A stretch of DNA of 64,000 nt from positions 1-64,000 of the forward strand of contig JAMKCH010005329.1 in NCBI GenBank assembly GCA_023653785.1, written 5' to 3'. Below the pieces are notes generated by a model, which saw only the letters and a list, made by a program, of their open reading frames with translations, made no database searches and was not told where the DNA came from. The translations under genes and the position numbers were made by a program. This document shows, piece by piece, positions 45,896-59,100 of the stretch. The DNA comes from Ophioderma brevispina (taxonomy: Eukaryota > Echinodermata > Ophiuroidea > Amphilepidida > Ophiodermatidae). Each line of letters begins with the position of its first letter. Positions within the stretch are counted from its first letter, which is position 1.

Positions 45896-47808
45896 AAGAC
45901 AGAGGTGAATGAAAGGTGTGTGTCCTTGGTGTAAGATATTCATGAGTTAGACTAGAGTAAAGACTCTTTTATGGAAAAAGCCGGAACAATTCAATTTGAT
46001 CTCTATAGAAGGTTTCATGCTAGGCTAATTTCATGCAGTCCTTAGACATTGACGGCTGAACCTGAAAAGGACTAGGCCTATTATATTAGACACCAGAACA
46101 GATATAGTCACAAGTACTTGCAATTGTTGAATGGTTCATTTTTATTGCATTCACTATTATGCTATTTTCCCATCAAATAAAAATGAAAAAGTGATTCTGA
46201 ATTGGAGCACACAACGTTATTGTCTTTTTATAATATTAATCATCTAATTGAAACACAGTCAATTATAACAAAACCATAATTACCCTAAACCACATTAGAA
46301 TTAATTTAATATCCTCCATGTTTCACAAAATAATATTGCAGAAGTCATGCACATAAACTCCTGACTTAATTTTACAAATATTGGACCATCAATTTCAATT
46401 TTTTTTCATCATATTACCTAATCAACCTGATCACAACCTCTTTAATAATCACTTTACATAATTGCAAAACAAAAACCACCCAACATATTTGTATTTTACA
46501 TGATTGAGTTAATAATTAGAACACCTCTGGCTGAAGAAAAAATAAACACAGGGACCCCGTTGGTGGCATACATTGTAGCTACATCCGAATTAAATGCCTA
46601 TGTAGCACTGTCCAGTCTGAATTTGGGAGTTAACTACGCAGTGAAGCACAAAGTATCTGTGTTCCTTGATCCAAAAATGCCACCGAAACTGTTAATGGTC
46701 AAGTTGTGTAAAACCTGTGCGCGAAGAAGATACCATAACAAATCTCATTATCAATGCTAAAGAATGCAAGCATTAATTGGGACACCTTGTGTAGGTTATA
46801 TGGTGATTACTTACTCCAAATTTCAGTTGGTCCTAGTATAGGTGTCCTATAGGCACAAAATGAACATAGAGCTAAATTTTCCCTGAGCCTTAATTGGCAA
46901 AGGAGGTATCTCATGTTTAATGAACTCGCTGTTCACTCCTGTTTTACCATGGCTTCTGCTGACCCCTTTGTTGACCCTTTTCCCGAAACTCTGCATAAAA
47001 ATGAATTTACTCAAACCGATAATAACTCAATTTTAAGTGATCATGTTAAAAGGATAACCTGTACTAAGAATAATTTTTAAAATTACCCTTTAAATAATTA
47101 TGGAACCATATCGAGTGGTTTCATGAAAACGGAAGTATAACTAACCTAAATGATTAAAAGATTTTGTCTGACCAATGCGCTTTTGGAATTCGCGCTAGTG
47201 CATATGGTATCTTAATCGTGTTAGGCGATATGAACGCACAGACGTCATAACACCTTGACCAGTGACGCTTTCAAAATGTGTAATTTCCAATGCGTTTATG
47301 AATGCAAACGTGCTGGCCGCATCGTCATAACACGTTAGGACACGGCGGGTTTTTTAAATAGCACATGTCAGACTAGATGGTTTGAAGTCATTCTTAGGAA
47401 ATATAATTCTGCTTTTCGATGAAACCACTCTATATGCGCTCAATCATATAGTGATGAGTCCCTGCAGAAAAAGATTGAATATACTGAACAGTATAACTGA
47501 TTATTTGGTGTGTAACAGGTTCTCTTAACCTTTAGACGGTCTTTTCCTTCCATGGCAGTTATGGGAAAATTAACAAAGGTCATGCCCCAGATCCACCCCT
47601 TCTGCCATATTATTAGGCTTGATTGCAAAACAGGTCCCTGGTTTTTGTTTTGGACTTGCTTTAAAATGTTAGACTTCTGACAGGCCTCTACCAACCCAAA
47701 TGCTGGCAATCCAAGGCCTTCCCAAACAAGTTTCGTTTATAGGTCCTATGGATTTCTATTTTTAACAATACTTCCATCACACAAAAACTTGGAAGCACAC
47801 CCTTGCGT
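45896..47808. other. No gene recognised
   Basis: The 86-codon plus-strand frame 46500-46760 ends CKTCARRRYHNKSHYQC and has no known domain; one isolated frame in AT-rich DNA is not enough to call a gene. Nothing else was seen. Confidence 0.45.
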
Positions 47809-48029
47809 CCATGCTCAGTAATCAGTCCAGTGGTCCGGGGGGCATTCCCCGGTAGGGGGCAACAAATTTCCGATCACAAGCAAAAATTTCCCAGGGTTGG
47901 TCGCAGGACAAAGAATCCGAAGGGCTGATTTAACCTAAATATCAGTGTTTTATTTTCCCGATTTCCCCCTCACTCATTTTTCCAGAGGGGGCACTCTGCC
48001 CCCCCGCCCCCCCCTGGCTTACGCCACTG
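47809..48029. mobile_element. hAT-like MITE, 221 bp
   Basis: The right end, CTGGCTTACGCCACTG at 48014-48029, is one inserted base different from the inverted end of the 45255-45402 element. The flanks CCTTGCGT at 47801-47808 and 48030-48037 form a perfect 8-bp duplication. The left end has diverged, although CAGTGGTCCGGGGGG at 47831 resembles a displaced end. Confidence 0.7.
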
Positions 48030-50275
48030 CCTTGCGTCCTTCTCCTTTCTTTCCCCAAAAAAAAATAATAAAACTATGTGGTTTTGGTTTCAAATTGTAT
48101 TGCTTTGCAAGGTGTACAGAAAAAACCAGAAAGACTCCAAGGATCTATCTCATCGGACTATGGCATTGCATCATCAATGTTAGCAGAGACTGACGAGGCC
48201 CTAATTTTGGCAGAGCCAGCCCACACAGCCAATTTGGCATCTGTCCTTACAAACTCTGCAAAGTCGGTGGCAAAAATAGACTCAATGAGTTCAGTATATC
48301 GCTACATTTTTCTGTCAAAATGTGAATTCTAGAACTCCAATTGTAATTTTTTGTATATATACAGTACATCTACCACAGTACATTGTAATTCTACTTTACA
48401 GAAACATTCCAGAAAATTACAACTTTTCAACATTTAAATGTAGCCGGGGAAACAGCAGAATATCATTGATGTCTTAAGAACATATTAGCTGCTTTTTTGA
48501 AGAAACGTGACGGCAATAATATCCAATTTTATAAAATTATATTTAAAAAGTTAGTATTTTCTACATGATGGGAGTTAAATATCCTATCAAAACTAGTTTT
48601 GTCCATAGGCCATCATGATCTTCACTTTGTTTCTGGATCTTGGCAATTTTTGGTAGACACTTTTGGCAAGCAAAAAACTTGTCATACCTCCACAATATGG
48701 TAGTCGTGGTCCCAAAGAGGAATATAGAATGTGGTTTACAAATTGTGATCACACTAAATACAATTCAATTGGACAATATTAAAATTTTCTACTTTTTTTT
48801 ACCACAGAATCCCACTCTATAGTTAAATATAGAATCTCGAAAAGTGTGTTTATGTGTGATGTTTAGCGTATATAGTGTCCAGCTTGGTCCCTTTTAACCT
48901 TAGTATATTCTGGTAATATAAGTCAGTGGGTGTTGGAGATGGCTTCCCAAATGTTTTCAGGCATTTTTAGAATCCATCTCAAAAGCCACTGACCTAAGAC
49001 TAGTATTGTTTGGCTCAGTTCACTGCAACTTTTCATGCTCATTTCAAATATAACCGTCATGATGCATAATTTGGACATTTGAAGAAGATTCAAAAAATTC
49101 TGATGTCCTAAGTTTCCTGAAGTCTTTAAGGGGGGAATCTATTTCAAAATGGGTGTCTATTAACAATATTCTCTAGCACATGTAGTTCCTGGTTAATATA
49201 GGAAACTCATATCTGAAAATAGTATTCAGAAATAGTAAGCCTGTCAAAAATAATCAATTTACAGAGTTCAAGTTCATTAAATTGCCGTTAAACGAGGTCA
49301 AAGGTCAACAACTTTAATTTGGGCTTCAGTGAAATACAAAGTTGCTCCTCATTTTTCACTACTTGCAATACTGGGTACTAATAAGACTTAAAACATGTGT
49401 TAGTATGTCAAGTAGGAGCAACCTAATTAAGAGGATTTTTTGTAATTTGATTTTTTCAGTTTCCATAAGGCAACCGGATTTCTAATTTTTTTAATTTTCA
49501 TTGCTGGTGAGACCTTTGACCCCCCCATAAAATAAAAATAAGAGAAATTCCACAAAATTGGGCCGGCATTAGGTTGAAATACATATCATGAATTAAACTA
49601 CTATTGGTCCAAATTTGAAGTCAAAAGCTCTACTAGAACCTGACTTATTTTTCCAGAGCAACTTTTTTACAAGCGAAAAAAGTTATGGCCCGTAATGATC
49701 TAGAAACACTTAATTAATTTTAATTATGCTAATTAGTACATTTTGTTCTTTTAAAACTTTAATTTAGTAATTCCATGAATTATAGTAAATTATGAATACA
49801 AAATTTCTATAAATAATCACTGTGTAGGCTAGAAATTAATTTGGTCATTGTCTTAAATATTGCAGGTGAAAAACAATAAAATACATAATAAATAAATAGC
49901 TGCCCTTAAAAAACATAAAACATAATAAATTATGGCTTGTTCGTGAGACGCAAACTGACTTTAATTGATCCATACATGGGAACGGAATGTCCGATTTTCA
50001 AACCAAATAAAACGGGAAGTAAGCTAAAATTGTAGGCAATAACAAATAAAGACCACTGCAAATCTTACCTCACAAGACTTTGAACTAGATCTCCCCTAAA
50101 GTGTTGCAGGGATTGACTTTAAAATTGTACCGAGTAAAAATAAATATCGTCGCAGCCATTGAGAAAAAAACAGTAGAGTAACAACGGCAATGCGTAATAC
50201 AATGGTTAACAACTGCTTAGTCATTATATAAATGTCACAACACCCTTAACACAACTTTAATTGACAACACGGACC
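48030..50275. other. No gene recognised
   Basis: Long AT-rich stretch with competing short frames on both strands and a few AGGTCAAAGGTCA-like words near 49290. It may be intergenic or intronic. Confidence 0.5.
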
Positions 50276-50374
50276 TTAACATGCAAAGCGGACCTTCAAC
50301 ATCATAAACCGACCTTGCATTTTTGGGGGGTGCGTCTCACCCCCCGCACCCCCCCCCCCCCCCCTGGGCACGGC
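50276..50374 (-). mobile_element. Possible hAT-like end with C runs
   Basis: The right edge on the minus strand reads CAGGGCCGTGCCCAGG, which resembles the CAGGGCCGTxC ends of hAT elements (compare 29497). A C17 run follows. No matching left end or target duplication was found. Confidence 0.4.
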
Positions 50375-51320
50375 CCTGAGTTAAAGTGCTTAGCAGCGAT
50401 AATGCAAGGGAATCGAAAAAATGTGGAAATGTCTTTTTTTTCCTTATATATCAGGGATAATTGTGTAAATTCCCATATACTGTTTTAATGTAGAACAAAC
50501 CACCAATAATGAAAAAAGAGGATTTGAGGAAATTATGTCATACCGTCTCCCTCAAATAGACATAGAAAAATGGGTGTCCCTAAAATTAGCTGATTGTGGG
50601 TTTAACACCATTACAGAAAAACAAAGATATAATGTTCTGGTGTTTGAGGTCAAACTGTGTAGATCATGGTGCAACAATATCATGATTAAAATCTGTGATA
50701 TTCACAGGGAAAGCGTTTTTGATCACAAGTCGGGAATTTTGATACTCACATATAGAAATTCCATACTCAGATAAAGAGTTACTAGTCATGTCCTTTAATA
50801 CACAGATTTCAAGCCAACCACTTGCAGGTTACGGGGTATCCTGCCAGTAACAAAACAGAATATTAATTTGATAATTTTTTTCGATTGCTTCGGTAGCCAA
50901 TCGCTGCTATCCCTTTACTCCATGATTTCAGCCAGACTTCACTTCCAGCCGATAATAATTAAAATCTTGCTTAGTTGGACAGGTTTACTGATCCCGTGTT
51001 TAAGCACTACAAAAAATGTGGCATAGAGCATATCAAGTAAGGGATGTTTCCTATTCTGGGCACTTCAAACATTTGAGGACACTGTAACTTAAGGCTATGA
51101 ATTCCCCCCCTAAAAGACAAGCGCATTTGCTCATTTGAGCTTCTAGCGTCAGGTGATAATATAGATCCACATATTTTGTAAAATCAAGTCCCACCTGAAA
51201 TTTGAGTGTTTTAGTAAATTCTGTCTGACACTTATAAACAATAAAACATTCTTAATGTGCCAATAATAGTAAATTTCCCGACCAAAGTTTAAATTAACTA
51301 CACAACAAATTTCACACGAA
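50375..51320. other. No gene recognised
   Basis: Unique-looking AT-rich DNA. The 79-codon frame at 50535-50774 has no domain. Confidence 0.45.
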
Positions 51321-51414
51321 GGTTTCAGCTGACACCAGTATTCCATACGCACTACTAATAAAGTTCTCATTGGCACCATATTGGACATCAGCACATCATA
51401 GAGGGCACTTTGCT
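51321..51414 (+). repeat. Isolated copy of the sequence downstream of P
   Basis: The segment shares GTTTCAGCTG.CACCAGT, AAGTTCTCATTG, CACCATATTGGACATCAG and AGGGCACTTT with 37869-37985, which follows the minisatellite of P. The two are in the same orientation and 13 kb apart. It is either a small dispersed repeat or a scrap of a further receptor gene. Confidence 0.65.
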
Positions 51415-54264
51415 TAGTATTTTTGAAAAGGTTAGGAAGAAAAAGAAAATTTGACGAGTAAAAATAGTTCTTTTTAAATATTGGTCATTGCATTTGGATC
51501 AACTGCCAAAAACAAAAGGTATTTGGATACTTTATAAAACAGTAAACTGTCCCTATACGCAAACACAAAGGCTTGGACAATTCGAAGCCAGTCGTGTAAA
51601 ACATTATGTTTCACTTTTGTCTGTTTTTTTTGTCATTGTTCGATTACTGGGCTAAGATACAAATTTGCTCATTCTTTACTTTGTACAAGTAGAGTAAATC
51701 ACTAACTGATTTATTTAATCTGACTACAAAACAAAAACAGCAAACCTAAATGTAATATAAAAGCCATTATTAGGTCAAAAATCTCTCACTTTTAATATTT
51801 GGATTAACAAGGAAATCAATTACTGCCAAATATATATTACGAACTTTTCTCTAATTTAATATACTTAATACATGATTCACCCTGTTATTGTTATAATTAT
51901 ATGAAAACCAATTGATTGAACAGGACTTTACAATATGGATCAATGGACATTTCTTTAGGTTAATAAATAAAGTTGGATGACCCTATCTTGTCCAAATCAA
52001 AACAATGATCACAGCTTCCTAATTAATTAAGCAATAGAACTAATGGAGTAATCTATTAAGGCACGAGGAAGACTATGGCCCATAATCCCCAAATAAATTT
52101 AAACAAAAAGCAAAAAACAAAAACCAAACTTAGATGAAAAGCAAAAAAGTTTTCTTTTAGCTTCTGTTTGTTGAAAAAACCCCAGCACTAAATGCTTTCT
52201 CAGTCAAAAAAAGTTAATGTGCTAGTGTATCTTCTATTTTATCGCACTTTTGGTCCCTTCTTTTTAGCCAATTTTAAAAAAAAATCGACAAAAAACTCTC
52301 AAAAATATGAAAAAAACAAATTTATTGTCAAACTATATGGCATTGCATGAAACACCTGAAGAAAACCTTTCTAAGGCCTAAGTGAATGGTTGCGTCTATT
52401 TAGTAGTACAAAAACTAAAATGTTTCAAGTATGATGAGACACTGGTACCTTTAAGAGAAAAAGTCAGAAAAGCATTTAAAATTCAAAGATGTCTTCCAAC
52501 AGATAATTTTCAAATGACAATGTCTTGATAATTACCACAATGTGTATTGGATAGACTTTAAACGTCGGCAGGACTAAACTTTAAATTTGGTACAAATTGG
52601 TACTGACACGATTAAGTACTAAAAAATATTTTTCAATCATTTTGTTGAAACTGCATTTCTTGAAATTGACAGCAATTTCTTAGGAAATCAAAAGCTTAAT
52701 TGCCTAATGCTACTCTAACCAATGATATCACCCACCACATTCGGTGCAGGCACACCAGATTACCAAAACAATAACATTGACATCGCATGATCAAACCACT
52801 GACGACATGATTTGAAAATCGAATTGTGCTACTTATTGAAGATAATACACAAATGTTAAGGAATCAAGTAATATTAAAGATTATAAGTGTTTACAAATAT
52901 TGGGATGACACCATCATTACAAATATGTAAAAAGATTGTTTATATGTTAAATCAAGTACATACCAATATAAGTGATTTTGCCTCGTCTAAATGACCAGCT
53001 GACTAAAAATGTAAATCATAAACATTCCATGGTGAGTGCCAACAAGTATTAAGGGCATAGCTCCCCGTGCTATTAAATCATCAGATGATGGTAGCAAGAG
53101 AACAGAAAAGTTGTCCCACTTTTAATTTTTAACTGTATCACAATTCGCGCATTTCGCAATACGGCGCGCCAGCGGTTACCCTTGCATGCAGCCCAATTTT
53201 TACGGAAGGGTCGGGAATTGCTGTACAGCTTCACATGGATAACATTGAAGTGTGATTATAAAATTGTTGAAAACAGCTTAACGAAATTTTGTGTGACTCG
53301 AAAGAAAGCAATGGTTGATACTGTAAATAGATGTTTTAGTGTCTATGAAATGCAAAGGGACATTATATTGACAAATTAAATATCAGTGGAGGTGTCCTGT
53401 CTAATATTTGTATAACGTCGCCTCTCTAAGGCAAATGGTTGGTGGCCCCATATTGCCGAATTTGAAAAAGAAATTTACGAGGAACAAGCCTTGGAGATAC
53501 CCAATATTGATTAACCACTCTACTAGGGGTATCTCTGGGGACGTCAGGGGTTACCACTCTACAAAGAACAGGAGGTTTCATGGTTCGTTTTTCCACAATA
53601 ACATGAATCAAAAAAGTATAGCGGATTCTAATTGTAGGTTTTAGAACAAATTGAATTCCGAATTTAGTACCTGGAAATCCTTTAAGTAGAGACCAAGTTT
53701 TTCCACATTTTACAAATAATAAATCCATGTTTGTGTCCATTTTCTAAAAGCGGCATTAAAATTTGGCCCCACTCCAGGAAAATTTCTTAAATTCTTATCA
53801 TAAACCATTTCAAGAAATGCTGTCATCAAATGTAAACAGCCAATATGGAATTTGTTTCTGTTTCTGTAAAACGGCAAAACTTGGTTCTACCTTACATACC
53901 TACCCCCCTGAAGGGCCTACTGGTTATGGTTATGGTAACCACTTAATCACATGATTCCAAGTGCAATAGCTGCTTGACAGAAAGTGCATCAAACAAACAA
54001 CTATTATAATAAGTGGTCAGTGGCTCTAAATGGTTTCAGGCGACACCAATCAACCGAAAGAGTCATCGTAATATGTCAGCACACTGAAGATCACATGGCA
54101 GATATTGCATTTACACATCTTTCTTGCATTCAAAAAAATGATCTAGGGTTCAAACCCCAGTAGGTAGTTAAACGGGGTTTGCACCGAGTACCTTCTGCAA
54201 GAAAGAGTATATCATAACCAGTGAGTTATGCTCTCCTCATTCTTCCTGGTAATAATATAATTAT
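51415..54264. other. No gene recognised
   Basis: Very AT-rich. A local hairpin near 53492-53545 (GGAGATACCC with GGGGTATCTC) is the only structure noted. Frames at 53408-53740 lie on both strands and show no domain. Confidence 0.5.
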
Positions 54265-54268
54265 TAAA

Positions 54269-54606
54269 GTGCAACGAGAGATTTCAAATAAAAGGTGTCC
54301 CTAAAAATGTGAAAATTCTGATTTTTGCACTGGTTAAAGCTTCTATCAAATATACCCCATCTGAAAGGATTGGAGAGAACTGTTTTTCTTGGTACAAAAA
54401 TTGTGAAATTTCTAATTTCCTATAGGAGCAAATAGGAAAAATCAGCCTATGTTTTCTATGAATAAAGCCATAATATACAAATCACCTTTTGTTTTCATTT
54501 AAGTTCTTTCTGAAGCCAAATAAACGGTAGGGAATCTATTGAGAGTCTAATCTATATGAAATCACTACATGTCACAGAAATATATTGAAAATCTATCATT
54601 GCACCT
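54269..54606. mobile_element. TTAA-flanked MITE, 338 bp
   Basis: The element is flanked by TTAA at 54265-54268 and 54607-54610. The ends are imperfect inverted copies: AGTGCAACGAGAGATTTC on the left and, inverted from the right, AGGTGCAATGATAGATTTTC. A TTAA target site is typical of piggyBac-type elements, but the terminal bases are not the usual CCC, so the family is open. Confidence 0.65.
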
Positions 54607-54610
54607 TTAA

Positions 54611-55319
54611 TATTCTTATCATTATTTGGCACCCTCTTAGAAACTAGCGAACCAAACTTGGCATCTTGAGCACTTTTCAGTGGCAGAGCTTGACCTACTG
54701 CGTATTGCCACTCGCTACCTCATGGGACATTGTGAACTAATATCCCAAACTGGTGTTAGAAATATGCAGATCAATTAAAAATCCAACAGCCACTGTTTTC
54801 AATCGTTCATACTGGCTAGCATCAAATCATACAGTACCTGTACCGAAATACAATGATGATGTACCAGTATGGCAAGGTCCAGTGTACCCCCTTTCACAAA
54901 GCTTGTACCATGTAACAAAAGTTATGTTGGCCTTAGGGTGTTTATTTATGTTAGGCCATAAATAAAAAGGGGGAATTTGTTTTTTTTAATTTTATATTAC
55001 TTTCTTTTCATATGGAACTCTTTCCCATGTATTATATATATATTTATTTTCTTTCTTTTTTAATGCCAGCTCTACTAAGTTCAACCCCTGGGGTCACCAA
55101 ATCTGGGTGGATCTGATATAATGTGAATTCCAAAAAATCGGTCCAAGGCCTATACGTTATGCAGCCTATAAACCCATCCAAATTATACATGTCCAAACAG
55201 ATTTCTATTGATTATTTTGTGCAGAATTACTGAAGGAGGGCCAAAAATCTGCTTGACCTCTTTTGTTCATATTGGTAGGTAATGGGTCATTGAAATAAAC
55301 ATCCAATCACTGGAACTAT
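54611..55319. other. No gene recognised
   Basis: The 70-codon frame at 54753-54965 has no domain. Nothing else was seen. Confidence 0.45.
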
Positions 55320-55468
55320 ATACTAGATTCCATGCTGTTACGTTTCCTTTGAAGATGAAAGGGATGGTGTACACGGACTGGTGAGATCAGTGATGCTGTA
55401 TGGGAGTGAGAATGGTGTCTGAGCAAAAATGAGATGGGGACTTTGAGAAGGACAGAGGAGCAATGGTT

Positions 55469-55504
<36 letters not shown>

Positions 55505-55865
55505 GAGCAATGTGTGGTGTGAAATTGGATTGGATAGGAAGGCAGCTGTAGGATTTGTGCAGATGTTGGGTTTGGATGAGGCGGTGGACCGGGTGGCGAA
55601 GGCGGATGGTGTAAGATGGTATGGGCAAGTCTTGAGGAAGGATGAGGAGCTGTTTTAAAAAGGCTTTGAGTGAGGTGGGGTTTGAGGAAGAGGGGTCCGA
55701 CCAAAGAGGGGCATGGAGGAAAGGCAAGTGGAAGAGGAGAGTGGAGGGTGGGTTGAGGAGGGGGATGCGTTGAATCGGGCGAAGTGGAGGAGGGAGTAGG
55801 GCGATTGGCTAGAATGTGAGGTGAATCCGGCCACCCCCACTTGCGGGGACAAAAAAACCGGATTT
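55320..55865 (+). pseudogene. 5'-truncated LINE, C-terminal part (RTE-like)
   Basis: The plus strand reads VRSVMLYGSE near 55380, then EMGTLRRTEE, a 32-G run, LDRKAAVGFVQMLGLDEAVD and VAKADGVRWYGQVLRKDEE. Remnants on other frames continue with EGDALNRAKW and IRPPPLAGTKK near the end. The order YGSE.W, LRRTE, RWYGHVLR, RPK and IRPPPL.G is the familiar C-terminal end of a group of invertebrate LINE proteins (from memory). Reverse transcriptase and endonuclease are absent. The element probably ends at AAAACCGGATTTAAAAC, near 55865. Confidence 0.8.
55472..55503 (+). repeat. Poly(G) run, 32 bases
   Basis: Thirty-two consecutive G residues lie inside the LINE fragment, replacing or expanding codons in a conserved part of the protein. 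Runs of this length are prone to slippage and to sequencing error. Confidence 0.95.
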
Positions 55866-56352
55866 AAAACTTTGGTTTTTACTACTTTTACTTACTTTGG
55901 ACTAGCTCTCATTTAGGTGAAGGTATAGAAAGAGCAACAAAGGGGTTAATATTTGCCCCAGGACAGTTCTGTTGTACCCTGTTGATTAGTGTAACCTTTT
56001 TAAAATAGGGTCGAGGTCCAGATGATCTTTGAGATTTGCCAAAGTCTAAACGATGATGGAATTGTATCATTAATGGAGGGATTTAAATCATTCAAAGCCT
56101 ATGCAGTAAGCTTATGTACCTTTACAATTTATCGGTCAAATTTTGCCCCCAAGCACATTTTCGGAACTGCCCCTTAACAGTTGCACATCACTTTTATTTC
56201 ACAACCTGGAATGATCATCTTCTTGATTTTCATTCCTTCTTAGACCTGGATCAAATCAAGCCATGTCTTTACTAAATACTTTCAATAACGGTGGGGGCTA
56301 AGCTCCACTGGGTGACTCCACTTGGCGTGGAAGAGATTGCAGTATCTACATT
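55866..56352. other. No gene recognised
   Basis: Unique-looking sequence between the LINE fragment and a fold-back element. Confidence 0.45.
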
Positions 56353-57192
56353 AAATGGGAAACAAAACCTAAAATATTCGATCAGCACATTTATATACAT
56401 CTATGACGTTCAAATAGAATTAATTTCAGTCTCTCAAACCTATGCCCTCTAAAAATAAAAGTTGAATTCGGTGTTCCAATGGGTGTATCCATTTTGACTT
56501 TTGGTGACGTAGCATGTGCCCACCAAAGAGTGCCGCAAAGCAATCTGCAGGGTCCTCCTCGAAGCACATAACATCAAAACTCTATTCTTTAGTGATGAAT
56601 GGGTGGCTATTCAAAACATTCCACGTGCATTTCAGTGGCAGGGAATCAATTGTTATAGACAGATATACATTGCACTTTGGTGTGTATGAACCTAGATCTT
56701 ATCGGATTATAAGTCAGTCAAATAAACTCATCTACTTCCCGTGAAAGTGTATGGGTCCCAATAACGGCAGAAATACGTTTTCAACATTTTTTTTTCTAAT
56801 ACAACAGTGAACTACTACGGGCCGGGGATCATAGAAATTAATCCTACTTATTGAGCAAATTTAGCTTGAGCCACACTGTTCTATTATAACATCTGATGCC
56901 TTCTAAATACACATTGAACTTGATGTTTTGAATACGCAATTCACCGTCACAAATAAAATGCTTGAGGATTACGTGTAGTCTCAATGGGGTAGGACCCTGT
57001 ATGACTGTTCACAGCACTCTTTGGTGGCCCGGCTCCGTCATCAATAAGTCAACAATGGATACACCCATGACACTGAATTAATACTTGTATTTTTAGAGAA
57101 ATGTTTGGAGAACTGAAATTACTTCTATTCGAACGTCATATATGTATATAACCATATGCTGCATCGAATATTTAGGGTTTTGTTCCCCTTTC
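56353..57192. mobile_element. Fold-back element, about 840 bp
   Basis: The outer 190 bp on each side are inverted copies. Pairs include GGGAAACAAAACCTAAA (56357) with its complement near 57190, TATATACAT..ATGACGTTC (56392) with the complement near 57150, GGGTGTATCCATT (56481) and CACCAAAGAGTGC (56521) with complements near 57065 and 57020. Weaker pairing (CAGGGTCCT, ATTCAAAACAT) continues inward. No transposase is encoded, and the 76-codon frame at 56514-56744 is not supported. Confidence 0.75.
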
Positions 57193-58341
57193 AACTAGTC
57201 AAAATTTGCAAGGTTTTTTAACATAACACAGTAAATATGCAATAAAAATATATGAAATATTCAATTATTTTTGTAAGATACATATATGGTATGCTCAAAT
57301 ATTTCTATTTTGTTTAGTTTTTTTGTTTTTAGAATATTGCTAATAAAGCAAAAAATATTGCTATAGGTTGGGATAAAAATTACAAGACCAAGTTTTAATA
57401 ATACAAGACCAAGTAGTTGGTATTTAGACAAAGTCTTCAAAATAGACAAACTGCAATGAATTTAATAACCTAAGTACACCAATGAATTGCCAAAACAGGC
57501 ATTGCTATATAAACTCAATACACATACCACACATCTTTTTTTCTTTGATGTGTTTTTAAAATTTTAAAATTTGAAATTAAATCTTGATTTCAATCTTTAC
57601 AAATCATCCGACACTTGTTAAACTTTTTCCTCTTTGATATGTTTTTTTCACTGTTAATGCCTTAACAACAAGCTGGAGCGCCACCTGACAATCATTTTTA
57701 GAAAAGCACCCGTTTTTATATACCATTTTCAATTTTGGATTAGTCCTATACGCAATTTACAATACTACATTTTTGCACTAACTATCCAGTTACCTATGCA
57801 ACACAATAAGCTGTCTAAGAACCTATTCACTTTTAATTCAAAGATCTGTCTTTAATTTCTGGTATCTCATAAACTCAAGGATCTAAAATACAGGCGCAAA
57901 ATGTTTTCTTATTCCAAATTGCTATACAACAATTTAAGGCTGGTTTAAACTTGTATCATGGGTACTTTCTTCAGATTCCCCCCAAAATTAACCAAGTTCG
58001 GAAAAGAAATCGGCTTTCTCTTCAATATTATTGGATGACTCTGAATCAGATGGTAACCCGAGACTTTTCCCATGAAATTCTGAACATCTTTTAAAGAAAT
58101 AATCAAAATCAAATTTTACTAAATGAAAGTGAATGATTCTGGTTGTATATTACAGTCTTTACTAGTCATATATTATAAAAGGAGAAATTTCTGCACTATA
58201 TTTTTGCACTTTCCATGTTCTAAGCACTATCATGAAAATAGCAATAGGTCACAGATATAAAAACAAGTGAAACTTTTCAAAATCGACAAAGTGCAAAAAT
58301 GTCCACTGTTAGTAAACTACCAAGAAGAATTCAAACAACCA
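57193..58341. other. No gene recognised
   Basis: AT-rich sequence without structure that I could identify. Confidence 0.5.
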
Positions 58342-58534
58342 CACTGTGCATTCCATCAATGAGAACAACATGTATGCAGTGCAGTGACTGGGAGTGTCCG
58401 AACATCAAAACAGCCCCCATGATTTACTCTAGCCAATCACTGTGCATTCCATCAATGAGAACACATGTATGCAGTGACTGGGAGGGTCTGAACACCAGAA
58501 CAGCCCACTCCATGATACAATCTAGCCAATCACA
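58342..58534 (+). repeat. Tandem duplication of a 96-bp unit
   Basis: Two units, 58342-58437 and 58438-58534, share CACTGTGCATTCCATCAATG, GTATGCAGTGACTGGGAG and TCTAGCCAATCAC. The frame across them (58299-58553) owes its length to the duplication. Confidence 0.85.
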
Positions 58535-58616
58535 GCACACATGCACTCTTTGATTGACAGCTAACACAAAGCATGTAAATGAACTCCCTCACCAACATGA
58601 CAGCAAATCACCTAGT

Positions 58617-59100
58617 TACCAGGAATACAATAGAACACCTGTTGCATCTAGCAGCACTATATACATACCATCACATACTCATGTGAACTATTGTAATTAT
58701 GGTGTTTGTGTAGTTTGCTACTTAACCAACCTTGATACCAGCATACAATAGTTTCACCTGTTGCACCTGGCAGCACTATATACATACCATCACATATCCT
58801 GGCAGAGTGCATTGTAATATGTATTTGTGTAGCTAGTTAACCAAAACCTTGATACCAAGCAATACAATAGTTTCACCGCAGTAACTATATGGCAACCATC
58901 ACTCACTCAGGTGAACTATTGTAATTATGGTATTTGTGTGCTAGTTAACCACCTTGAACCAGCAATACAATAGTTTTTCACCTGGGCGGAATATATGCAT
59001 ACCATCACGTCACTCAGGTGACTATTGTAATTATGGTATTTGGTGTTGTTTGCAACTTAACCAACTATGATACCAGCATACAATTTAGTTGCACCTGGAC
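58617..59100 (+). repeat. Tandem satellite, four units of about 118 bp
   Basis: The units contain ACCAG.AATACAATAG, TTTCACCTG, ACATACCATCAC, CTATTGTAATTATGGT and GTTAACCA..CTTGAT. The third and fourth units have shortened middles. A fifth unit starts near 59070 and fades out. Confidence 0.85.

Noticed and set aside
46500..46760. 86-codon frame ending in a Cys/His-rich tail
   Set aside because: The CxxC and HxxxxxxC spacing does not fit a zinc finger I know, and there is no support from neighbours or repeats.
54136..54180. tRNA-like GGTTCAAACCC near 54150
   Set aside because: It resembles a B box, but no A box lies at a suitable distance upstream on either strand.
54753..54965. 70-codon frame with a hydrophobic end
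   Set aside because: Single short frame without domain, splice context or second copy.
55316..55727. Proline-rich minus-strand frames
   Set aside because: They are the complement of the G run inside a plus-strand LINE fragment.
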